Assembly (NCBI RefSeq): GCF_011752975.1
Contig: NZ_VWWP01000004.1
Coordinates: 1-64,000, forward strand
DNA length: 64,000 nucleotides
Origin: Chryseobacterium sp. Tr-659
Lineage (GTDB): Bacteria > Bacteroidota > Bacteroidia > Flavobacteriales > Weeksellaceae
Direction: 5' to 3'
A model generated the notes under the pieces. That model did no database searches, was not told the origin of the DNA, and saw only the letters and a program-made list of their open reading frames with translations. Shown here one piece after another: positions 56,646-64,000 of the stretch. Both the position numbers and the translations under genes were made by a program. Position 1 is the stretch's first letter. Each line of letters opens with the position of its first letter.

Positions 56646-58121
56646 ATGCATAACAAGACCGTCAAAATTATTAATCAGCCTAAATGGTTCATGGGTATCC
56701 CTGAATATGAGACAAAGTCTGCAACAAAAGACTCTTGGTTTAAATTATCAATGTATACACATCTTTTTCCTCTCAATCTTCATGAAGCTGAAGATCATGG
56801 CACCTATACTCATGAAAAAGCAACCTATGTACTGTTTAATGCTTTTAACCAGGCTACCTTCCTCCTTCCTGAGAATTATGCCGACGAGGTAAAAATGCTT
56901 TTCAATCATCATCATTTCAATAGCATTACCATAGATAAAAAAATCTTTCAGCTTCTGCTTGACGGAAGATTTATTGTTCCTGACTTTATTGATGAAAAAA
57001 AACTGGTAAAAGATAGAATTAAACGGGGAAGGCAAAGAAACGATATGCTTTATCTTACTATTGCCCCTACATTGGGATGCAATTTTAATTGTACTTATTG
57101 TATTGAAGATGAATCTTTCCGTAAGGATTTTAAAGGAATGCCGCTGGAAGTAGAAGATGGAATTGTGCAATTAGCAGAGCATCACATCCTCAAAAGCGGA
57201 ATTAAACATCTTACTGTCGCCTGGTTTGGAGGCGAGCCTCTTATAAAAATTAACAGCATTGACAGAATCTCTGAACGCCTGATGGCATTATGCGAGAAAC
57301 ATAAGATCACATTTGACACCAATATTACAACCAATGGATTTTTGCTGAATGATAAAGCTATTGATATACTCACACGTTACCATACGAATTTTGTGAAAAT
57401 CTCTCTTGACGGGCCTCCCGACATTCACAATAAGCGGCGTACTTTATTGAGCGGGAAACCCACTTACAGTAAAATCCTCGACAATATCATGAAGGCTTCA
57501 CAGAAAATGCCTGTAACAATTCGTGTAAATATAGACCAGTCCAATTACGAATCATTGATGGAACTTTTAGACCTTGTAGCGGCCAGAAAAACTCCTCTAC
57601 ATAATATCACCATGTATCTCGGAATTGTTGAAGAAAATGAATTCATCACAGATAAATTCAAAACCTATTTGTCAAGAAAGTTATTTGCAGAGACAGAACT
57701 TAAATTCATAAATGAGGCCCGCAAGCGAAAAATGTCTTCCTGGCACCTGCCTTCCATGATAGGCAATTTTTGTGGTGCAGATATGGATCTTGCCTATATG
57801 ATAGGACCTTCCGGTGAACTGTATCAATGCTGGGCAGAATTCGGAGATCCATCAAAAGTTGTTGGATACTTAAACAGCCCTTTATCAATCAATGAAGAAC
57901 ATCAATTACATTATACAGAATTTGATGTTACAGAACATGAGAAATGTTCAGACTGCAAAGTAATGCCTTTATGCACCGGCGGCTGCTCCCGGGAGAGACT
58001 TTTCCACAAGGAACCACAATGTGGTGTTTATAAATTCAATCTTGCTGACCGAATTTCGGAATTTATACATCAAAGCAAACAAATAAAGGTTCCCGGTGTA
58101 TGGAGTTTTTCAGATACTTGA
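56646..58121 (+). CDS. Radical SAM/SPASM enzyme, peptide-maturase type
   Basis: The 491-aa enzyme has an N-terminal peptide-maturase-like region (YVLFNAFNQATFLL, LLLDGRFIVPDFIDE). The radical SAM motif CNFNCTYC (Cys145, 149, 152) is followed by WFGGEPLI, ITTNGFLL and VKISLDGPPDIHNKRR. The C-terminal SPASM region (~376-460) has FCGADMDLAY, YQCWAEFG and CSDCKVMPLCTGGCSRE, which bind auxiliary Fe-S clusters. Such enzymes modify ribosomal peptides or proteins. No small precursor gene is visible, so one of the three upstream proteins, 17 nt away, could be the substrate. Last gene of the operon. Confidence 0.93.
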   Translation: MHNKTVKIINQPKWFMGIPEYETKSATKDSWFKLSMYTHLFPLNLHEAEDHGTYTHEKATYVLFNAFNQATFLLPENYADEVKMLFNHHHFNSITIDKKIFQLLLDGRFIVPDFIDEKKLVKDRIKRGRQRNDMLYLTIAPTLGCNFNCTYCIEDESFRKDFKGMPLEVEDGIVQLAEHHILKSGIKHLTVAWFGGEPLIKINSIDRISERLMALCEKHKITFDTNITTNGFLLNDKAIDILTRYHTNFVKISLDGPPDIHNKRRTLLSGKPTYSKILDNIMKASQKMPVTIRVNIDQSNYESLMELLDLVAARKTPLHNITMYLGIVEENEFITDKFKTYLSRKLFAETELKFINEARKRKMSSWHLPSMIGNFCGADMDLAYMIGPSGELYQCWAEFGDPSKVVGYLNSPLSINEEHQLHYTEFDVTEHEKCSDCKVMPLCTGGCSRERLFHKEPQCGVYKFNLADRISEFIHQSKQIKVPGVWSFSDT

Positions 58122-58148
58122 AAAAACGGATCTTTGGTATAAAAGAAA

Positions 58149-58178
58149 AATCCTGCAATTTTTAGAAATCGCAGGATT
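58149..58178. terminator. Terminator shared by the radical SAM operon and tRNA-Ala
   Basis: AATCCTGC (58149-58156) and GCAGGATT (58171-58178) pair. On the minus strand a T-rich run follows, ending the tRNA transcript. It may also stop the operon from the left. Confidence 0.75.
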
Positions 58179-58223
58179 AATAAGCTTTTAGCGCAATATA
58201 AAGGCTTCTTTAATTGCACTCAG

Positions 58224-58297
58224 TGGAGAATACGGGATTCGAACCCGTGACCTTTTGACTGCCAGTCAAACGCGCTAGCCAACTGCGCCAATCCCCC
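58224..58297 (-). tRNA. tRNA-Ala (anticodon GGC)
   Basis: The minus-strand sequence folds as a cloverleaf of 74 nt. The acceptor GGGGGAT/ATTCTCC contains the G3-U70 wobble that marks tRNA-Ala. The D-arm is GCGCAGTTGGCTAGCGC, the anticodon loop is CTGGCAG (anticodon GGC) inside TTTGA/TCAAA, and the T-arm is ACGGGTTCGAATCCCGT. CCA is not encoded. Its 3' end faces the radical SAM operon. Confidence 0.95.
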
Positions 58298-58434
58298 TTT
58301 TTTGAAGCGGTACAAAAGTAAGTATTTAAATGATATTTGCAAATTTTTATTGACTTTTTATTTTCTTTTTTAGATTGTCTTTAAGTGTATAATCAATTAT
58401 CTCATGATAAATACTATCGCAATGCTGTATCATA

Positions 58435-59163
58435 TTATGAAAAAAATTGTTTCAGCTCCATTAATTTATCAAAAATAAGCGGTGGATAATTTCCATGGTG
58501 TTCTCCGCATTCCTTGCAAACTGGTAGTCTAAGATTTGCAGATTCGTCAAGATCTGTATAAGGAAATATACTAAATACAAGCTCATGTCTCATAATACCC
58601 AGATAAAAGATCCTATCGTCCTGCTCAATTCCAGAATGATTAATTTTCTTAAAAATAAGTTCTGCTATTTTCAAAATACTCATTATTTCTCTTACTCCAT
58701 CTTCTTGCAATAATTGTTCTGTATTATGTAAATCAATATTATTATTTTCGATATCATCAATAAAGCAACGGATAGCTCTTCGGCCATGCAATAGTTCAGT
58801 ACTTCCATTGTCTTTAAATCTGTTTTCATAATTAAAACTTTTAATATCATTCTCCATAAAGCTATAAAGCTGATGCAGATGAGTGAGTTCTCTTTGGAGC
58901 ATCTCTTTTCTACTTTCAGCTTCTATTTGGTCTTGTATAAGTTTATTGCTATCAATTTGTGCTTTAAGAGCGAGAAACAGCAAAACAAACCCCACTAATT
59001 GGGTAATCGGGTTGGCAATACCTCCTACAGCATCACCAATTGTTCCATAATCTTTTAAGTAATTCAAAGATAGAAAAGGCAGCAGTAATGGAGCCACAAT
59101 AGAAAATACGGCACCGATAATGACAATCCAAATCACTTTGCGATTCTGTTTGTATGATTTCAT
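58435..59163 (-). CDS. Two-helix membrane protein, possibly abortive-infection-like
   Basis: This 242-aa protein has two N-terminal membrane helices (~10-32 and 48-66). The segment GTIGDAVGGIANPITQLVGF lies between and within them, then LALKAQIDSNKLIQDQIEAE. This GD..GG..NP pattern plus a helical cytoplasmic domain resembles putative phage abortive-infection membrane proteins (PF16872-like); resemblance by eye. The C-terminus has CKECGEHHGNYPPLI, a possible small metal site. It stands alone next to the tRNA gene. Confidence 0.7.
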   Translation of the reverse strand: MKSYKQNRKVIWIVIIGAVFSIVAPLLLPFLSLNYLKDYGTIGDAVGGIANPITQLVGFVLLFLALKAQIDSNKLIQDQIEAESRKEMLQRELTHLHQLYSFMENDIKSFNYENRFKDNGSTELLHGRRAIRCFIDDIENNNIDLHNTEQLLQEDGVREIMSILKIAELIFKKINHSGIEQDDRIFYLGIMRHELVFSIFPYTDLDESANLRLPVCKECGEHHGNYPPLIFDKLMELKQFFS

Positions 59164-59323
59164 TTTTTTTCTATTTTATTCTATTAACAAAGATTTCGAT
59201 AATCTCAATTATTTGAGAATCCCAAGGCAAAGAGCTAGTATTGAATAGCCAAAAATTACAACATCAAATACAAACGCATTTACAGAAGACTAAAAACGAA
59301 ATAAAAGTCTTTGGCTATTCAGT

Positions 59324-61084
59324 TTAACTAATCAAATTTTTTTCCAAGACACCTCCTAAATTATCTTCTCTACCAAGTCCCATTTTTATTTTGATTTTTG
59401 TTTTATAAACTCTTATACTACCTACTGAAAGTTTTTCAAGTAAAGAAATCTCCTTTGCACTAAGGTTTAATTTGAAATAAACACATAGTTTTAATTCCTG
59501 CTCACTAAGGGAAGGATAGGTTTTAGAAAGCTTTTCAATGAAGTTCTTATTTTCCCGAGAACTTTCATTGATGATATCATTATTCTTTTTATCTATTAAT
59601 ATAAGGTTACTGATTTTAAGTTGTAAATTCTTTAAAACCTCTTCAATATTTATATTTTTTGTTTTCTTTATTTTTTTTATATTTTCTAAAAATTCTCTCT
59701 CTGTTTCAGTTTTTAAATTAAGATTGAGATGCAGATTATTAATTTTTTCTTTCTGCAGCAAGATGTTTTGTTCCAGTATCTTTTTTTCATTTTCGTAAAT
59801 CACCTTTCCTTTAGTCAAAATTTCCTTCTCTTTGGTCAGAATTTCTTTCTCTTTAGCATACACCTCCTCTTTCTTTTTCTTCATTTTAGTTAAAAGCGAT
59901 AGAATAAGTGAGAAAACTGCTATTAAAAAAAGCATACCCAACAGTAAAAAAATATTTTTCCTTTTTTCATAATCAGATTCTTGGTTGGCAGACTTGAGAA
60001 TATATTTATCTGTAAAATTGAGATTTGCTTCAATTTCATTTTTATAGTTTTCATTACCTTCTCTGTTAAGCTTTGCAAGCCGCTGGGAAACAATTTTTAA
60101 ATTTTGGATGTTATTTGTTTTTAGATAATAATTTTGCAGAGCTGTATTCAGAATTATTTTGTTTTCATTAAGGCGTAACTCTGGTTCAATGGCTTCCAGA
60201 GATTTAATGATATGTTCTGTAGCGGAAGGATTAGCATCAATACTATCATAAATATTGATCAAAGCTGTTGCACTACGAACAACCATTCCAAAATTTTTAA
60301 TACGTAAGGAAAATTCTAATTCAGAGCTAAACAATATTTCGGCTTGTTTAAAATTCTCAACTTTTTTATAATAGTTAGCAAGTCCTTCTTTGATATAATT
60401 TAAGAAAACCTTTTCTTCATTGTATAAATTGGGCTTCGCACTAAGAATTTTAAATGCTTTTTCAGTTGCAGTTATTGCCTCTTTTAATCTATTCATTTTT
60501 TCATAGCACAATCCGAAATTATTATACATAGATGCTATATACATAGTTTCGTCCTGCTTTTCAAATATCATAAGTGCTTTCTTAAATAATGAAATAGCAT
60601 CATTATATCTGCCTTCATTATATAATATTCTTCCTTTGAAATGATATAAATGTCCCAGATTATACTGTTTGGTCGTGCCTTTACTAGTATCAATAGCAAT
60701 GTTAATATATTTTAAAGCCCACTCAGGAGAACTTTTTTCAAAATAAGCTGATAGACACGCATTGCAGTTTATGGTAATATAGGTGTATCTGTTATTATTA
60801 AGTCTCAATAAATCATAGCATAAAAGAATCTGTTTCTGTTTATCATTAGAATTAATAGCCATTTCCACTTGTTTGCTACTAATCAGATATTTTATATTTC
60901 CGGTTTTATGATATTTATTCAGCTCTCTGTAAAATATCTTCTTCATCTTCCCCGGGTCTTCCCTCACATACATATTCATTTCTTTACCGAGCTCGAAGAA
61001 GTAATCGCTCTCCTTATTATTATGATTGCAGGAAATTATAAGAAAAAGTGGAATAAATAAGATCCAAAATACACTTTCTTTCAT
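59324..61084 (-). CDS. TPR sensor with membrane helix and LuxR-type HTH
   Basis: This 586-aa protein has an N-terminal signal with lipobox-like IISC (Cys19). TPR repeats follow at ~100-330 (GHLYHFKGRILYNEGRYNDA, MYNNFGLCYEKMNRLKEA). A membrane helix lies at ~375-398, a Lys/Glu-rich coiled coil at ~400-475, and a LuxR/GerE-like helix-turn-helix at ~520-580 (LSEQELKLCVYFKLNLSAKE, SVGSIRVYKTKIKIKMG). Flavobacteria have many such one-component regulators with periplasmic TPRs and a cytoplasmic HTH. Ligand and targets are unknown. Confidence 0.88.
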   Translation of the reverse strand: MKESVFWILFIPLFLIISCNHNNKESDYFFELGKEMNMYVREDPGKMKKIFYRELNKYHKTGNIKYLISSKQVEMAINSNDKQKQILLCYDLLRLNNNRYTYITINCNACLSAYFEKSSPEWALKYINIAIDTSKGTTKQYNLGHLYHFKGRILYNEGRYNDAISLFKKALMIFEKQDETMYIASMYNNFGLCYEKMNRLKEAITATEKAFKILSAKPNLYNEEKVFLNYIKEGLANYYKKVENFKQAEILFSSELEFSLRIKNFGMVVRSATALINIYDSIDANPSATEHIIKSLEAIEPELRLNENKIILNTALQNYYLKTNNIQNLKIVSQRLAKLNREGNENYKNEIEANLNFTDKYILKSANQESDYEKRKNIFLLLGMLFLIAVFSLILSLLTKMKKKKEEVYAKEKEILTKEKEILTKGKVIYENEKKILEQNILLQKEKINNLHLNLNLKTETEREFLENIKKIKKTKNINIEEVLKNLQLKISNLILIDKKNNDIINESSRENKNFIEKLSKTYPSLSEQELKLCVYFKLNLSAKEISLLEKLSVGSIRVYKTKIKIKMGLGREDNLGGVLEKNLIS

Positions 61085-61496
61085 TCATTTAATGTTTTAC
61101 ACAATTTTACAAATAATTTATTAAAACCCAGGTATTTTCATTAATTAAACTTGTGATTTTAAGTAACTTACATTAAAAAAAGCAACAACTCAGCAATCAC
61201 ATATTCACATTAATTCGAATTTATATTTTAAAGTATTTTGTATATAATTATTAAAAACATTAACATTATTAAAAATAATAGAAAAATTAAATAGTCTTAA
61301 TAATTTTCTAAAATTCTCTAAACAGATCATTAATCATCTCAATAATTTAAGTTTCGATATCACTAAAAGCAATCAAAAAACCTTTGAGAATGCATGATTC
61401 ACATAGCACATGAAATCACTTAATGAAGATTTAATACATTTTTCGAAAATAAATATTCATCTTTGCAGCCTAAACTTAAACACGCTAGTTTATTTC
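61085..61496. other. Divergent intergenic region, LuxR-type regulator and TonB receptor
   Basis: This 412-nt stretch is very AT-rich with no supportable gene. CATCTTTG (61458-61465), 31 nt before the receptor ATG, is one mismatch from TANNTTTG and is the best -7 candidate. Confidence 0.4.
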
Positions 61497-64000
61497 ATGA
61501 GCATTATTTTTAAAAAGCGACTTATTATAGCGCTTGTATTACCTACGGCAGCCTTATATTACGGGCAGAGTACGAAGGATTCTTTAGAAAAATCTAAATC
61601 TATTGATGAGGTGATGTTGGTAGGTAGAAACCTTTCCCAAACAGCCAAAGAAAGAAAAACCCCTGTTGCAGTTTCCACCATTAAAGCAGCGGAAATTCAG
61701 GAAAAATTAGGAAACAGAGAATTTCCTGAAATTATGAAGTCTACCCCTTCCGTATACGTTACCAAAGTGGGTGGAGGATTCGGAGACAGCAGAATCAACA
61801 TGAGGGGTTTTGATGCGGCCAATATTGCAGTTATTATTAACGGACAGCCGGTTAATGACATGCAGGGAGGAACCGTATATTGGTCTAACTGGACAGGATT
61901 GGCAGATATTGCAAGCTCTATTCAGATTCAAAGAGGTTTGGGAGCGTCTAAATTTGTTGTTCCGTCTGTAGGAGGAACTATCAATATTGTTACCAAAGCA
62001 ACTGATTCTGAGCAAAAGGCAATGATTAAAGGAGAAGTGGGTAATGATAATTATTCCAGATTATCAGCAATGTATTCTTCCGGATTAAAAAACAAATGGG
62101 GAACCACGGTTTTACTTTCCCGCTGGCAGGGTGATGGTTATATCAACGGAACAAAGGGAGAAGGATATTCATGGTTTTTCTCCACAGGATTTAAACCTAA
62201 TGAGAAGCACGCCTTCAATTTAATTGCAACAGGAGCTCCACAGGTACATGACACGAGAAGATCTTCTGCAACCGGAGCTAATGTAGCAACCCTTCAGCAA
62301 TTTGAAACTTATGGAAGAAGATACAATCCGCAAACCGGAATGCTGAATGGTTCACAATTCAACCTAGCTCCTAACTTCTATCACAAGCCTATTGCCTCAT
62401 TGAACTGGGACTGGACAATGAATGACAACCTGAAACTATCCACTGTTCTTTATGGTTCATGGGGACGCGGCGGCGGCGGTACCGGACTTAATGGTTCTAT
62501 CAAAAATGGGAACGGACAAACCATGAACTTCATGAATTATGGCCCAGGCGGAGACGGAACCATCAACTGGGATATGATTTACCGCTATAACAGAGGAGGT
62601 ATGGTAACAGATTATAATGGAAATACATTCCAGAAATCAACCTTTACAGCACCTGCGGGCTCCCCTACCGATTATAACGGACAATATGTAGCTACGCTGA
62701 ACGGAAGCAGTGGAATTGTAAGAAAGCAAAGTATCAATGCTCATGACTGGTATGGAGTTATTGCAGACCTTAATTACAAAAAAAACAACTGGACTTTTAA
62801 CGGAGGTATCGATCTTAAAACTTACAAAGGAGCACTTTATGATATTGTTACTGATATGTTAGGATCTGATGCATTATTTGTTCCTAATACAGCCAATGCT
62901 CCTAAAGGATATTATATTGACCAAACTGTAAAGCCGGAACCGCTTACAAAACTTAAAGATGCTCAGAAAGTATCTATACACAACGAAGGTTTGGTAAAAT
63001 GGGCTGGAGTATACGGAATGATTGAATATAGCTCTGAAAAGCTAAGCGCTTCTGTTCAGGGATCAGTTTCTGAGCAATACTACAAAAGAATAGATTATAT
63101 GCTGTATACGCCAGGAAACCAGGAAACGAAATGGTATCATAAAACAGGTTATATTGTAAAAGGAGGCGCTAATTATAATATCGATGAACATCATAATGTA
63201 TTTTTCAATACAGGAGTGATCTCCAGACAGCCTTTATTTAATGCTTTATTCCCATCCAACCAAAATATATACAATGATGCGAAGAACGAAAGAATCTTCT
63301 CTGTAGAATTAGGATATGGATTCAAATCGCGTTATGTAGATGTGAATATCAATGCTTACAGAACGCAGTGGGACGATAGATTTATTTCAAGAACATTCAA
63401 TGCAACGGCTGCAGATATTGCAAAGTTCCCTCAGCTCAACCTTGGAAATGCCTACTTCTATAATGCACTGAATGTTGGACAGGTGCACCAGGGAGTTGAA
63501 TTGGAAGCTAAAGCAAGACCTTTTGCCAATCTTAGACTTAGAGGGATGTTATCTTTGGGTAACTGGAAATACAAAGGAAATGCAAACTTTAATATCCTTG
63601 ATGTTCAAAGCAACCAGGAAGTTTCGGGAGCTACGGGAATGATCAATATCAAAGACCTGAAGGTTGGAGATGCAGCACAGACTACAGCCAGCATCGGAGC
63701 AGATTATAATATCACCAAAGCTTTCAGTATTGATGCTAACTGGGAATATTATGATAAACTATATGCTCAGTTTAACCCAATCAACTTCCTTACTCCTGAA
63801 GCAAGAGATAAAGGCATCGTAAAGTTACCAAGCTATAATTTATTTGATGTAGGTGCTTCTTATAAGTTTACATTGGATGCTAAAAAATCTTTAACATTGA
63901 GAGCTAACGTATACAACTTATTCAACAAATATTATATTTCTGAATTAAGCTCCAATATTTTCGCAGGAGATAAAATTACAAGTGGTCCCGATGCCGGAAA
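61497..64000 (+). CDS. TonB-dependent outer-membrane receptor, C-terminus beyond window
   Basis: The open frame runs from ATG at 61497 to the window end (834 codons, no stop). A signal (MSIIFKKRLIIALVLPTAALYYGQ) is followed by a TonB-box-like segment (SIDEVMLVGRN). The plug domain has TPVAVSTIKAAEIQEKLGN, EIMKSTPSVYVTKVGGGFGD, INMRGFDAANIAVIINGQPVND and SVGGTINIVTK. Beta-barrel strands then continue to the edge, where LRANVYNLFNKYYISE is typical of the last quarter. There is no CarboxypepD_reg repeat in front. Substrate is unknown. It is divergent from the TPR/LuxR regulator. Confidence 0.95.
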   Translation, partial: MSIIFKKRLIIALVLPTAALYYGQSTKDSLEKSKSIDEVMLVGRNLSQTAKERKTPVAVSTIKAAEIQEKLGNREFPEIMKSTPSVYVTKVGGGFGDSRINMRGFDAANIAVIINGQPVNDMQGGTVYWSNWTGLADIASSIQIQRGLGASKFVVPSVGGTINIVTKATDSEQKAMIKGEVGNDNYSRLSAMYSSGLKNKWGTTVLLSRWQGDGYINGTKGEGYSWFFSTGFKPNEKHAFNLIATGAPQVHDTRRSSATGANVATLQQFETYGRRYNPQTGMLNGSQFNLAPNFYHKPIASLNWDWTMNDNLKLSTVLYGSWGRGGGGTGLNGSIKNGNGQTMNFMNYGPGGDGTINWDMIYRYNRGGMVTDYNGNTFQKSTFTAPAGSPTDYNGQYVATLNGSSGIVRKQSINAHDWYGVIADLNYKKNNWTFNGGIDLKTYKGALYDIVTDMLGSDALFVPNTANAPKGYYIDQTVKPEPLTKLKDAQKVSIHNEGLVKWAGVYGMIEYSSEKLSASVQGSVSEQYYKRIDYMLYTPGNQETKWYHKTGYIVKGGANYNIDEHHNVFFNTGVISRQPLFNALFPSNQNIYNDAKNERIFSVELGYGFKSRYVDVNINAYRTQWDDRFISRTFNATAADIAKFPQLNLGNAYFYNALNVGQVHQGVELEAKARPFANLRLRGMLSLGNWKYKGNANFNILDVQSNQEVSGATGMINIKDLKVGDAAQTTASIGADYNITKAFSIDANWEYYDKLYAQFNPINFLTPEARDKGIVKLPSYNLFDVGASYKFTLDAKKSLTLRANVYNLFNKYYISELSSNIFAGDKITSGPDAG

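Noticed and set aside
61707..62015. Minus-strand open frame of 102 codons
   Set aside because: It is antisense to the plug domain of the TonB receptor, which runs open to the window end.

Overview
The window looks like chromosomal DNA of a Flavobacteriia member, most likely Chryseobacterium or a close Weeksellaceae relative. The DNA is AT-rich. Secreted proteins carry type IX secretion (T9SS) sorting tails. Several promoters match the Bacteroidetes consensus (TTTG, 18-19 nt, TANNTTTG), and ribosome binding sites are weak. Large RHS/DUF6443 proteins and a TonB-dependent receptor also fit. The genus is inferred from protein style, not from a search.

Layout: (1) 1-5750, minus strand: a surface-protein cassette of a T9SS repeat protein, a 1268-aa YD/RHS-like protein and the start of a DUF6443/RHS protein. 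(2) 6063-10574, minus: leucine genes leuA-leuC-leuD-leuB. (3) 10723-18434: an uncharacterised 514-aa protein, an M19 dipeptidase (minus), then thrS, infC, an alpha/beta hydrolase, rpmI and rplT. infC appears to start at ATA. The hydrolase splits the usual thrS-infC-rpmI-rplT order. (4) 18735-22551: three tandem secreted M28 peptidases with T9SS tails. (5) 22627-30033, minus: the complete histidine operon hisG-D-C-B-H-A-F-IE. It is preceded by a 16-codon leader peptide with four His codons, an intrinsic terminator and a perfect promoter, which together form a classical his attenuator. (6) 30022-37180, minus: a glycosyltransferase/deacetylase group, dapD, a membrane methyltransferase-like protein, a DUF2255 protein, and an NlpC/P60 lipoprotein followed by a LytTR protein. 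(7) 37334-39475: small uncharacterised and secreted proteins. (8) 39818-48476, minus: a second copy of the cassette in region 1, complete, with an RHS core, a variable C-terminal tip and a small overlapping membrane-protein gene downstream. The T9SS protein is almost identical in the two copies except for its signal peptide. (9) 49057-58121, plus: a compact four-gene operon of three large unrecognised proteins (719, 1062 and 726 aa) and a radical SAM/SPASM enzyme. This is the best candidate for an undescribed system. (10) 58224-64000: tRNA-Ala(GGC), a two-helix membrane protein that may be Abi-like, a TPR/LuxR-type regulator, and the start of a TonB-dependent receptor.

The core carries ordinary biosynthesis (Leu, His, Lys via dapD) and translation genes. 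The accessory interest lies in the duplicated RHS cassettes, the radical SAM operon and the genes around the tRNA. Family assignments rest on motifs read by eye. Those marked as resemblance need profile searches.
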